Positions 8,789 through 16,772 of a stretch of DNA of 64,000 bases are shown here, piece by piece (position 1 is the stretch's first letter; every line of letters begins with the position of its first letter). The position numbers and the translations under genes are program-made. The stretch comes from Gillisia sp. Hel1_33_143 (lineage in GTDB: Bacteria > Bacteroidota > Bacteroidia > Flavobacteriales > Flavobacteriaceae), in contig NZ_LT629737.1 in assembly GCF_900104765.1 (NCBI RefSeq), positions 2,604,001 to 2,668,000 on the forward strand. Direction: 5' to 3'. The notes below the pieces were generated by a model, which saw only the letters and a list, made by a program, of their open reading frames with translations, ran no database searches and had not been told where the DNA came from.

Positions 8789-9688
8789 TTATAACTTAGT
8801 GTTATAATGGTTTTGCAGGAAATTTAGAAACAAGGTAGATAATGCCGACTGATGGCCTTGCTTAAAGATAAAATGAAAAGGCCGCTCTATCGAAAAATCC
8901 TGTATATCGATAATTCCCAGTTCTCCCGATTTTAGTTCTTTTAAAATGGTATTAACGCTCAAAAAAGCCATGCTATACTTATCGCTTAAATAAGTTTTAA
9001 TGCTTTCGGAACTACCCAGGCGCATTTCGATAGTTAAATCTTGCAAGCTTACGCTTTGTTTTTGCAGTGCTTCCAGGATAATCTCCAAACTTCCGGATCC
9101 TTCTTCCCTTAACACTAAAGGCTTATCAACCAATTCTTTTACACTCATAGCAGGCGTGTTAAACAAGGAATGACCATTGGCCACTACCAATACAATTTCA
9201 TCTTTTAAAAATGGATGATAGGCAATTTCCCGATTTTTGGAATAGCCTTCAATAAATCCCAATTCTACCGTGTCGGTCAAGATCGCCTTTTCCACATTTT
9301 CGGTATTGGCATTTAGTAAGGTTAAACTTACCTTGGGGAATTTTTTATGAAATTTAGCAAGAGCTTCCGGAAGCACATATTGCGCTACCGTAGTGCTGGC
9401 GGCTATTCTTAAAACACCTTCCGTTTGATCTATAAGCGCGTTCATGTCGAACTGCAGCGCCTTATATTGGCCAAAAATCGTTTTGGTGTGCTGCAAAAGG
9501 GTTATCCCAGCCGGAGTAAGGTTTATGCTGTTACCTTTTCGTTCAAATAAGCGTTGTTTAAAATGAAGTTCAATGTTTTTGATGTGTTTAGTAACCGCCG
9601 GCTGGGTAATATGAAGTTCTTCCGCAGCTTTCGAAAAGCTTAAACGGGTAGCTACCGAATAAAATACCTGAAGTTTGTAATCGAACAT
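8789..9688 (-). CDS. LysR-family transcriptional regulator (YeiE/CysB-like)
   Basis: A 299-residue LysR regulator: N-terminal winged helix with LSFSKAAEELHITQPAVTKH (about residues 15-34), then a linker helix and a two-lobed effector domain. ATG 9688 (MFDYKLQVF) is chosen; a TTG 9 bases upstream is in frame but adds only three residues. It is transcribed in the same direction as the yeiH-like gene, 99 bases ahead of it, and probably regulates the sulfur-oxyanion gene set in response to a small anionic ligand. The family is certain; the ligand is inferred from context. Confidence 0.88.
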   Translation of the reverse strand: MFDYKLQVFYSVATRLSFSKAAEELHITQPAVTKHIKNIELHFKQRLFERKGNSINLTPAGITLLQHTKTIFGQYKALQFDMNALIDQTEGVLRIAASTTVAQYVLPEALAKFHKKFPKVSLTLLNANTENVEKAILTDTVELGFIEGYSKNREIAYHPFLKDEIVLVVANGHSLFNTPAMSVKELVDKPLVLREEGSGSLEIILEALQKQSVSLQDLTIEMRLGSSESIKTYLSDKYSMAFLSVNTILKELKSGELGIIDIQDFSIERPFHFIFKQGHQSALSTLFLNFLQNHYNTKL

Positions 9689-9749
9689 TATAAACAAAAG
9701 TAATATTTATTGCAGAAAAAGCATCTTCGCAATAATTATTTTTGAAATC

Positions 9750-10409
9750 TTAGAAAGAAATCCCATCGCCAATTTCATATAAAGTCAGAAATTGGATCCC
9801 TTCATCTTTAAAATAAGGGAGATAAGTATTATAGCGTTGCTTTAAAAAATAAGGTTTGGCAAATCCATCGTGGACCGGAAATATAATTTCGGGCTTCATT
9901 TTTAACGCAAAATGATAAACATCCAGTTCAGTTAAAAAAGGAGCCATCACGGGTAAAATCAAGCAATGGATACCTTTAAACTTAAGGAGCTTGTTGCTGA
10001 AGGAATCGCCGGGATTTAAAATTTTATCATTAATTAGGTAAGCGGTATTTTTAGGACATTTTTCAGATAATATTTCCTGATGGGGTGTAACTAAAGCATC
10101 CACTTTAAAGGAACCCAGGATTTTCTGTCCTTCTTCAAACAGATGAACTTTTAGACCTTGGGCGCTTAATGCCTCCGTCACTTCTGAATTCCCATAAATA
10201 TCGGCTCCCGATAATTTGGAGATTAGGGTTAACGCATCAATATCTATATGATCGAGATGATCATGGGTTAAAATTATAAAATCTACATCTTTAAAGGTTT
10301 CAGGAGCTACCAGCTTGTCCTGAAAGGTGAACTTTCCCGGATCGAAAAGCAACTTTTTATCACCTTCAGAAATTAAAATGCAAGAATGTACATATTTTTG
10401 AATACGCAT
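9750..10409 (-). CDS. Metallo-beta-lactamase-fold hydrolase
   Basis: A 219-residue cytoplasmic protein of the metallo-beta-lactamase superfamily. The zinc-binding motif THDHLDH is at about residues 48-54, with later metal or active-site residues in NPGDSF and FPVHDGF. The short length and layout resemble the UlaG-like/YtnP-like branch of small MBL hydrolases. It is transcribed like the LysR gene but lies upstream of it by about 60 bases and may be a separate unit. Its substrate cannot be told from the sequence. Confidence 0.8.
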   Translation of the reverse strand: MRIQKYVHSCILISEGDKKLLFDPGKFTFQDKLVAPETFKDVDFIILTHDHLDHIDIDALTLISKLSGADIYGNSEVTEALSAQGLKVHLFEEGQKILGSFKVDALVTPHQEILSEKCPKNTAYLINDKILNPGDSFSNKLLKFKGIHCLILPVMAPFLTELDVYHFALKMKPEIIFPVHDGFAKPYFLKQRYNTYLPYFKDEGIQFLTLYEIGDGISF

Positions 10410-10450
10410 AATTTTAGGTTACGGTGTTATAAAATTAGAATCTTTTTTTT

Positions 10451-11938
10451 GTAACTAATCAGTTTGTACTTCTGTACCTAATTCTGCTATAAAAATAAGA
10501 CTATTTAAGACATTTGCCCCACTTTTAATGGTTGTATCTATTACCGATCTTATTTTAGCAAAATTCTGTGCTGCTTGTTCTTTTTTGAACTGTCATGATA
10601 TTTTTTGTTTGACCTTTACATTGCGTATGGCCCGCTCCGAGGCGTTATTATCTGGCGGCACGTTTTTGAAGTAGAGAAAGGTAAAGAGGCTATGCCTTTC
10701 TTTGCGCATTCTTTTGTAAAAAGTGTAAAGCTCTTTATGTTTTTTATCAGGAGGCCGTTCCAGTAAGTCAGGTGCTTTACAATGGAGGTTCTTTCAATTT
10801 GATGTTCCCGGTTTTGAAGGTCCAATTTGTTTTTAAGTTTTAGGAACCGTGCAAGAAGTTTTTTAAAATCTTTGCTCCATTTATTCTTAGGATACCGCTG
10901 GTTAAGGTAGTTCAGCGTACGGCTCAAATGCGCCAAACAGCTTTGATGGTTTTAGGAAGCGGTTTTAAGCTGTGCTTTCCATCCATCGTGTACCAAAGTG
11001 CTTTGGGGAAATCCCAAGAGGAATTCCCTGTCGATAGTTTGGCCCCCTCTGTTATCTGAATGAGCAATAAAAGTAAGTTTGGAGGTTTGCCAGGTCCAGA
11101 ACCAATGCTTCTTGCCATTGACCTTGACCCCGGTCTCATCCGTGCCTACTTCCGGGCTTTGCTGCACCCGTTGTTTTATGATTTGGTACATCGGAGTGGT
11201 TTTTTGGGCAAACTTCCCGAGTAGATAATGGATGCCCCCTTCGCTAATATTGACTCCAAAAACATTGTTGAAAGTTACTTTCATCCTGGCAAAGGGCAAG
11301 TGTTGGCGAGCATGGAAATAAGCAATAAGTGCTTCGATATTTTCTCCATAACTTATAGGGGCATTCACGCGTTGTGGAAAGCCCGAAGTAGTTTGACATC
11401 CACAACCGCATATTTTGCTGAATGTCCGGTATTCTGTATAGACTGCTTTTATGGGTGGGAGATCTATTATTTGCCTGGAGTTTTCTTTGATAGGGGACCT
11501 ATCCTGCAAGGATGCACCACAGACATTGCAATACTCCGGTTGTAACTCAATAACCACATCCGTAAAGCTTATCATTTCAAGGGCATTGCCCTGTCTCCCC
11601 TTTTGTCCACCCGGCTTTTTACCAGTAGGGACTCGCAAGCTTTGATTCTTTAGAGGTCGGTTCTCATCCTTAGAAGGTGGTATAGAACTGTTACGGCTGT
11701 TCTTGGTATTTTCATATTTAGCCAGGCGATCCTTTAGAAAAGTATTCTCCTTTTCAAGGGATTCCACTTTTTTCTCCAATGCTTCAAGATGCCTTATAAG
11801 TGCTTCGATATTCACACCATGAAAGTACAAAAGCAAAAATATTGAACTAATATTCTTGCCGACTATGGCATGAAGCAAAAATTTTTCAAGGTCTTTTTGT
11901 CATGCCAAAAACAACTATATTAGATACTGATTAGTTAC
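10451..11938. mobile_element. IS66-family insertion sequence, inactive
   Basis: The element is 1,488 bp and bounded by perfect 13-bp inverted repeats, GTAACTAATCAGT at 10451-10463 and its complement at 11926-11938. The GTAA ends are typical of IS66. It carries only a tnpC-type transposase gene and no tnpA or tnpB, as in the shorter single-gene IS66 subgroup. I could not see an 8-bp target duplication: the flanks read tttttttt on the left and tcaaattt on the right. That suggests recombination or deletion at one side after insertion. Confidence 0.85.
10455..11815 (-). pseudogene. IS66 transposase (TnpC-type), frameshifted
   Basis: The transposase starts near GTG 11815 with a coiled-coil N-terminus (IEALIRHLEALEKKVESLEK), a helix-turn-helix-like region, the zinc-finger segment CNVCGASL and the catalytic domain. 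The first acidic residue is in VGTDETGVKVNG and the second in LVHDGW. The frame then breaks near 10950. The rest continues in other frames; the third acidic residue is recoverable in PPDNNASERAIRNVKV (near 10620-10670), followed by an in-frame TGA where KISGQF is expected. The final stop falls inside the left inverted repeat. At least two frameshifts and one nonsense codon make it inactive. Confidence 0.88.
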
Positions 11939-12090
11939 TCAAATTTTAATAAAAACATAAAAATTAATTCCTGCAAAGACACTAATAATATATAACAAAC
12001 TATGACTAAAATTGATTGTATAAATAACAAAGTTTATCATGGCAATTTTTTAGGCTAGTAGCCACTCATTTAAATATAATGCTTCAAAAA

Positions 12091-12636
12091 CTATATCGGC
12101 ACTCTTATATTACTACCACCATAAACTATCAAGCTAACTTTATTCATAAAGATGCTGACGATGCATTGGATAGTGTAATTAATTTTTGATTTCCAGTAAT
12201 GAATTTGGAGTGATAAAAAATATACTAAACCCTTAAAGGTTCGTTGATGCTCAATTTTTGCATAGTATTTTATATCATCGATGGTTACCGGTCGGCCATT
12301 AATTTCCCGGTTGAACGATTGCAAATAATCTTTCATCAACTCACGGGTGTATTTTTTTAAGTCTTCGCTGCTGTTCTGTAACCGGTTCAATTCATACTTC
12401 GACGGACTGACCGTAATCGAATAGAATTTCGGTTCTTTCTTTTTTAATTTTGCACCATTTCCATCAATATCTTTTACCACTTCTTCCGCTGAAAATTCAT
12501 CGCCATATTGATTGAAAAAGTGTTCCATTTCTTCCTGCTCCAGACCTTAGTTTTCCTTTTCCAGATAGCCCACAAAATCGGCCGAACTTTGGGAATAGTT
12601 CCCGCCCAGTTTTTGAGGTGTGATCGTGATATACAT
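12091..12636 (-). pseudogene. DUF5712-type mobilization protein, nonsense-interrupted and truncated
   Basis: The gene starts at ATG 12636 (MYITITPQKLGGNYSQSS), 11 bases after the bfmA-like gene. Codon 30 is TAA (12547-12549), within LEKEN-stop-GLEQEEME, where a glutamate codon is likely in the ancestor. The frame then continues through FYSITVSPSKYEL and KYYAKIEHQRTFKG, typical of Bacteroidota DUF5712 mobilization proteins. After about 12228 the sequence loses all resemblance, so the C-terminal part is deleted. An ATG at 12528 could restart a partial protein. This gene, needed for transfer with BfmA, is dead. Confidence 0.78.
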
Positions 12637-12647
12637 AGCTCAAAAAT

Positions 12648-13028
12648 TTACAGTTCGTTGTTGTGGTTTTGTTTTTCTTGAAATTTTACTTTCGGCTTTT
12701 CTTCCACAAATTTCTTCTCTAAAATCAGGGGTTTCTTTTTGGGTTCTTCGGTCTGAAAAAGGGATTCGATCATCGCCACGGTGGGTTTGGTCTGGGTCTT
12801 TTCCATATCTCTCATTATGGCGATTACGGCATTGATCCGTTTCTTTAAATTGGCCTCGATTGTCCTCCCGGTCGGGCCCAGTTTCTCCCGTGGGGATATC
12901 TCGTTGTAGAAGAAAAAATCGAGCATCGTGGCCATTGCCTCGGTGAGCGATTTAAAGTGTGTTCGTGAAAATTGCTGGAAACGTTTCGCCGTTTCCTTTT
13001 TGAACCGAATGCCAATAAATGAGTCCAT
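12648..13028 (-). CDS. BfmA/BtgA-family mobilization protein
   Basis: A basic 126-residue protein matching the BfmA/BtgA family, which helps form the relaxosome of Bacteroides-type mobilizable elements. Typical segments are IGIRFKKETAKRFQQFSR, SLTEAMATMLDFF and GPTGRTIEANLKKRINAVIA. The N-terminal half looks like a ribbon-helix-helix DNA-binding region. It is followed at 11 bases by the DUF5712 pseudogene in the usual bfmA-DUF5712 order. The 428-base noncoding stretch upstream contains dyads that fit an oriT, the expected binding target. Confidence 0.85.
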   Translation of the reverse strand: MDSFIGIRFKKETAKRFQQFSRTHFKSLTEAMATMLDFFFYNEISPREKLGPTGRTIEANLKKRINAVIAIMRDMEKTQTKPTVAMIESLFQTEEPKKKPLILEKKFVEEKPKVKFQEKQNHNNEL

Positions 13029-13456
13029 AATTCGCCGATTTGTCGCAAATCCTTCCCTAAAATTGGGCGCTTACGGGGGATTTGTCGCAAATTGTAGAAA
13101 TCTAAATAATCAACTTATTTTTAAATACTTATAAATCAATTGATTAACTAGAAATAGGAGTGCTTAACATCGCATCGCGTGTTACCCTCTTGCTACTCCT
13201 TTTCGTCCCGCCCAGCGGGACAAAAATTTCGTACAATCTGGCTAAAAAGCCAATTGCCATTTTGGGAAAATGGATTTCCGATATGTTATTTTTCGATGTG
13301 TACGGTTATCGGCGAAAGTGAAAAATGGATAACAATACTTAAAATTGAATGCTGAATTTCAGCGAAATAAAGATACGTTTTTTATTTGATTTGGAAGGGT
13401 CAAACCTCAAAAACACCCCTAAAAATTAGAGGTGCTTCATCATTAAGTTCAGAAAA
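13029..13456. other. Noncoding region with nested dyads, possible oriT
   Basis: There is no convincing gene in these 428 bases. A nested dyad occupies 13156-13200: outer arms AGGAGT (13156-13161) and ACTCCT (13195-13200), inner arms TAACA (13165-13169) and TGTTA (13180-13184). A perfect GC-rich hairpin GTCCCGC-CCA-GCGGGAC follows at 13205-13221. The position just upstream of a mobilization gene fits an origin of transfer, but no nick site is proven. The hairpin could also be a terminator. Confidence 0.45.
13414..13434 (-). terminator. Probable terminator of the small gene at 13457
   Basis: The arms CACCCCTAA (13414-13422) and TTAGAGGTG (13426-13434) pair with one mismatch around an AAA loop. 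On the minus strand the hairpin lies 22 bases after the stop codon and is followed by a run of T. Confidence 0.55.
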
Positions 13457-13654
13457 TCATATGTTGAATACGAAGGTGTAGGAATACAAATTTCGTAATG
13501 CTTCTTCCTCTATCATCGTTTCAAAACAAGTGTAATTTTCTCTCACGTATTTGCGAATACTATCGCCAAATTTACGTTCTACGTCCTTTTTAGAATCTTC
13601 CAAGATTCGGTTTTGAGCTTCCTCGCTCAAGTCTGTAAAATTTAGATATACCAT
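13457..13654 (-). CDS. Small conserved hypothetical protein of the mobile region
   Basis: A 65-residue acidic protein with no family I can name. The first part, VYLNFTDLSEEAQNRILEDSKKDVE, is predicted helical and charged, and the middle has one cysteine (NYTCFETM). It lies 11 bases downstream of the DUF6876 gene, so the two are probably co-transcribed, and it is followed by a hairpin. Such short genes often accompany ssb and DUF6876 in Bacteroidota plasmids and islands. The spacing and terminator support a real gene; the function is unknown. Confidence 0.6.
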   Translation of the reverse strand: MVYLNFTDLSEEAQNRILEDSKKDVERKFGDSIRKYVRENYTCFETMIEEEALRNLYSYTFVFNI

Positions 13655-13665
13655 AGCTTCAAAAT

Positions 13666-14046
13666 TTAATATTCGCTTGGCAGCATCAGCGTATCGTTTA
13701 CAAAAAACAACCGCAGTTCATCGAGCGGAAAATCGTTCGCCCGATAGCCGTGTTTTTCCAAAACGTTGTCGTTCCCATCGGTGTAGGTTATCTCGGCTTC
13801 GTAGCCCGTAAAATCCTGTCTTTCCTCGGGCAACCTTTTAAAGTCTATGGTTTTGAACTCGCTTCGGTTCATCAGACTTTTTGCGATTACGGAAGTGTCC
13901 GTAATGAGCCAAAAACATTCGGAACCTTCCGCCAAATATTTCAGTCCGTTTGTGTATCGGGTTCTTAATAATGCGATTTGAAATATGGTTTCCGAACCGT
14001 GAAAATGTTGTAAACCCTCTTTAATTTCGTTAACTTGTGCTTTCAT
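13666..14046 (-). CDS. DUF6876-type protein
   Basis: I chose ATG 14046 (MKAQVNEIKEGLQHFHGSET), giving 126 residues; the longer frame upstream runs into the ssb terminator. The pattern EIKEGLQHF, NGLKYLAEGSECFWLITD and the C-terminal FFVNDTLMLPSEY resembles DUF6876 proteins, small cytoplasmic proteins of unknown role carried by Bacteroidota mobile elements. It lies 11 bases upstream of the small gene ending at 13457. It is separated from ssb by a strong hairpin, so it forms its own unit. Confidence 0.65.
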   Translation of the reverse strand: MKAQVNEIKEGLQHFHGSETIFQIALLRTRYTNGLKYLAEGSECFWLITDTSVIAKSLMNRSEFKTIDFKRLPEERQDFTGYEAEITYTDGNDNVLEKHGYRANDFPLDELRLFFVNDTLMLPSEY

Positions 14047-14078
14047 TTTGATTTCTATTTCAGGAGTTAATAATGAAA

Positions 14079-14114
14079 AAAGAGGGCGCAACTTTAGACG
14101 GAAACGCCCTCTTT
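14079..14114 (-). terminator. Intrinsic terminator after ssb
   Basis: A perfect 10-bp stem, AAAGAGGGCG (14079-14088) and CGCCCTCTTT (14105-14114), encloses a 16-base loop. On the minus strand it starts 10 bases after the ssb stop and ends in a T run. The arms are flanked by A/T runs on both sides, so it could work in both directions. Confidence 0.8.
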
Positions 14115-14123
14115 ATTTTTAAA

Positions 14124-14480
14124 TTAATCGGCTGAATTATTGCCGTTCTTAGTTCCCAACAAAAGGATTTCGTTGGCTTCCAATTCGGTAACATATCTTT
14201 TGATACTGTCCTTGTCCTCGTAGCTTCGGGATTTCAATTTCCCGGTTACCCCGATTTCCTTGCCCTTTCCGGCATACTTCTCGATGATTTCGGCAGTTTT
14301 GCCCCAGGCTACAATTGTGTGCCATTCGGTATTTTGGACTTTTTCGCCCTTGGCATCTTTGTAATACTCGTTCGTGGCGAGTGAAAGACGGGCTACTTTT
14401 TTACCGCTTTCAAGGTTCGTGATTTGTGGCTCTTGGCCAACGTTTCCGATTAACTGTACGTGATTTTTTAAAGTGTTCAT
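14124..14480 (-). CDS. ssb: Single-stranded DNA-binding protein
   Basis: A 118-residue OB-fold protein with the standard SSB pattern: VQLIGNVGQEPQI, KKVARLSLATNEYY, NTEWHTIVAWGKTAEIIEKY and GKEIGVTGKLKSRSYEDKD. It is shorter than the usual chromosomal SSB and lacks the acidic DDDIPF-type tail that recruits partner proteins. That is typical of mobile-element copies that protect single-stranded DNA during transfer. It is encoded within the mobilization region and closed by a strong hairpin terminator. Confidence 0.93.
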   Translation of the reverse strand: MNTLKNHVQLIGNVGQEPQITNLESGKKVARLSLATNEYYKDAKGEKVQNTEWHTIVAWGKTAEIIEKYAGKGKEIGVTGKLKSRSYEDKDSIKRYVTELEANEILLLGTKNGNNSAD

Positions 14481-14497
14481 AATAAAAGAATTAAAGA

Positions 14498-14701
14498 TTA
14501 ATTAAGGCTACCCGAACCCTTCGGATAGTTTGCGTTTATGTTTTTTTGAAGTGATTTACTTATTATATCCAGAGCGTTTTCCTTTTTTTGTTTTTTTAGT
14601 CCCGCTTCCTTTTTGATGTTTTTGTAAGATTTCATAATATTCAGTTTAGATTTACTTCCCATAGAGCCGTCCGCTGTTACCTTTTTTTGTTGCTGATACA
14701 T
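14498..14701 (-). CDS. Small lysine-rich hypothetical protein
   Basis: A possible 67-residue protein starting at ATG 14701 (MYQQQKKVTADGSMGSKSK), 17 bases ahead of ssb in the same direction. It is very rich in Lys, Asn and Ser, with no recognisable domain. Its position and direction fit co-transcription with ssb. The composition is low-complexity, so I hold the call loosely. Confidence 0.4.
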   Translation of the reverse strand: MYQQQKKVTADGSMGSKSKLNIMKSYKNIKKEAGLKKQKKENALDIISKSLQKNINANYPKGSGSLN

Positions 14702-14896
14702 TTTCAATATTTGGAATTAATAAGGAGTTATAAAAGGGAGCCACGACCGGTTATGCACTCCGTTTAACTTCCAAATGTTGGTATTTTGCCTACAAAAAAA
14801 CGGTTGGGACAGCGGTGGCTCGGGAGTAGGTCTAAATGCCTTTTGTGAAGTATAAAAACATAGGAAGCGGGACTAAATAATTAAATGGAATTCCGA

Positions 14897-15330
14897 TTTG
14901 GCGGACTTCGTTCACGATTTCGTATTGGAATGGAGTGCGCTTCCCGGCAGCGCGGGAAGGGCAAACGGAACGGAAAATAGCAATCGGGGATGGTGTCCAA
15001 GACCTATGTAGGAAAGCTCTTTGCCCGGAATGGAGCGATTCCTGCCCCTTCGGCAGGCGGGCGCGGAATGGAGCGGCAATGTGCTGACCGGGTTATGGAA
15101 AAGGATAATCCTCTTGAAGTAGGATTTAAAGCGGACTTGACTTCAAAGCTGTAGATTGAAATGGAGTTTGGCCGCTTCCCGGTTTTTCCCGGGAATGAGC
15201 GGGCAAGAGGAATGGAAATCGGAAGCTTTGGAGTTGTGTCCAAGACCTCTGTAATGAAGCGCTTTTCCCGAAATGGAGCTTTTTCTGCGGAATACAGGGG
15301 AATGGGCTGAGTGTAATTAGTGTCTCAATT
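14897..15330. repeat. GC-rich noncoding two-copy diverged direct repeat
   Basis: Two related units lie about 231 bp apart. Shared landmarks are GCGGACTT (14900 and 15131), CGCTTCCCGG (near 14939 and 15174), TGTCCAAGACCT (near 14994 and 15236) and GGAATGGAG-type blocks recurring throughout. The 600 bases from 14708 to 15338 hold no credible gene; the frame at 15004-15243 lies inside the repeat and lacks coding character. GC is much higher than in the cassette to its right. Function unknown; resolution site, structured RNA or replication region are possible. Confidence 0.55.
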
Positions 15331-15338
15331 AATAGAAA

Positions 15339-16772
15339 TTAGATAGCTTCGGATAAATAGAGTACAGCAAACGTAAGGACAACCATAGTTAAAATCCATA
15401 GGATTACATAGACGCTTATTCTTGTATTGAAATATGATATTTCATCATCAAATTCAGAATCATTTTTTAAAATTCGCTCTATGTCTGATTTTTCCATTAT
15501 ATCCAGATTTTTTACCTTAACACTTCGATAGTGTTTTTTTATCCTATCTCTCATTGTGATAACCGACCAAATTGTGTAAATAAGATATATTACGGATATT
15601 CCTATAAAAGCGAAGAAAAGCACGGTAGTATCTTTGGTAAAAATCTGTTCAAAATCCTTCTTAATTAAGGTTCTAAGTACGTAAACAGACATAAAAAAGG
15701 ATATGTAAAGAAAATTACTTTTTTGGTAATTTGTTCTCAATTCTTGAAGGCTACTCCTTATTTCTTTTAAAATATCGGCTAATTCATCATTTATTTTGGA
15801 TCTAACTTTAAGGTATTGAGAAACATTTTCTTTGAGGTAAATTTTGTGTCCAGAGAGAATAGAGCTAAATACTGAATCATTTAAAAGTATGTTGTTTTCC
15901 GTGATATGTAGGGATATAATGTTTTTCGATATGCCTAGTTTATCAGCAATATTGGCACTGTCGTCAAAAATCCATTTATTAATTTTTGAATATATATTGT
16001 AGTTTTTTGTTAGATCCTTAACAGGTAACTTTCCTTGAAAAAATTTATAACCTTTTAACTGGTAAAATAAATTATCTCCCTGCAAATAGGTAACATCAAA
16101 AAGGCTCGTAATTGAAAACAAATTACTCAAATTTGTGAGACGAGATGGTAAAAAAAGACAGCTCAAATTTTTCTCTAAAACTTTAAAGTCAGTTCCTATA
16201 TAGGGATATTCATTATTTTGATCAAAATTTGAATATTCAGGATATGCTTTTAAATTTTTATTTACAGAAGTTGAATCATTTACTCTTACACGCTTTGAAT
16301 ATAAATGAGCCTGATTATTTTCAATTATATTAAAATTGACAAAACCATTTTTTTTTATATCATTAGAAATTGTCTTTAACAGATCAATCGCCGATCTAGA
16401 TTCAATCCACTCGTTAAAAGCTTTTTCACAATATACGTTTCTATTAACCTTCCTTGTATCTTTATAGATTTCTAATTTTAGAGATAATTCTTCATCTTGA
16501 AGAAGTTGAATCGCGTTATACTCACTAACAAAATTTTGATCTATAGAATTCGAACAGGTCAATAGATTTTCATCCCCATTTAGCGTAATTGCCAAACTCC
16601 ACTCATCAGAAATACCATTAAAAAAAATATTTAAATTTCCTTCATTTCTTAATGATGTTTTTTCCTTGACAATCCCCGAAATAATGGTCTTTTCATAGCG
16701 ATCATCGCAAATAAGATCGTCTCCATTGGAAAAAATAAAACCTACTATTTCTGAAATGCTATTCATCTTCAT
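15339..16772 (-). CDS. Unknown membrane protein, second gene of a two-gene cassette
   Basis: A 477-residue protein I cannot assign. The first ~310 residues look soluble, Asn/Ser/Leu-rich, with mixed strand and helix. A charged helical stretch (about 315-350) leads into three membrane helices at about 352-370, 382-405 and 451-474. A soluble loop of about 45 residues separates the last two. It overlaps the gene upstream by 14 bases, so the two are translationally coupled. Low GC and a place between mobilization genes and integrase mark it as island cargo. A soluble partner plus membrane protein fits an anti-phage system, but this is inference only. Confidence 0.75.
   Translation of the reverse strand: MKMNSISEIVGFIFSNGDDLICDDRYEKTIISGIVKEKTSLRNEGNLNIFFNGISDEWSLAITLNGDENLLTCSNSIDQNFVSEYNAIQLLQDEELSLKLEIYKDTRKVNRNVYCEKAFNEWIESRSAIDLLKTISNDIKKNGFVNFNIIENNQAHLYSKRVRVNDSTSVNKNLKAYPEYSNFDQNNEYPYIGTDFKVLEKNLSCLFLPSRLTNLSNLFSITSLFDVTYLQGDNLFYQLKGYKFFQGKLPVKDLTKNYNIYSKINKWIFDDSANIADKLGISKNIISLHITENNILLNDSVFSSILSGHKIYLKENVSQYLKVRSKINDELADILKEIRSSLQELRTNYQKSNFLYISFFMSVYVLRTLIKKDFEQIFTKDTTVLFFAFIGISVIYLIYTIWSVITMRDRIKKHYRSVKVKNLDIMEKSDIERILKNDSEFDDEISYFNTRISVYVILWILTMVVLTFAVLYLSEAI

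Noticed and set aside
12928-13134. 68-residue plus-strand frame near bfmA
   Set aside because: Most of it is antisense to the mobilization gene, and it has no start context or homology.
15004-15243. 79-residue minus-strand frame in the repeat region
   Set aside because: It lies in the GC-rich repeat, is rich in Pro, Ser and Arg and does not persist in the second repeat unit.
14890-15330. CRISPR array
   Set aside because: The repeat units are long (~230 bp), only two copies exist and they are diverged; no short regular repeats or cas genes are present.
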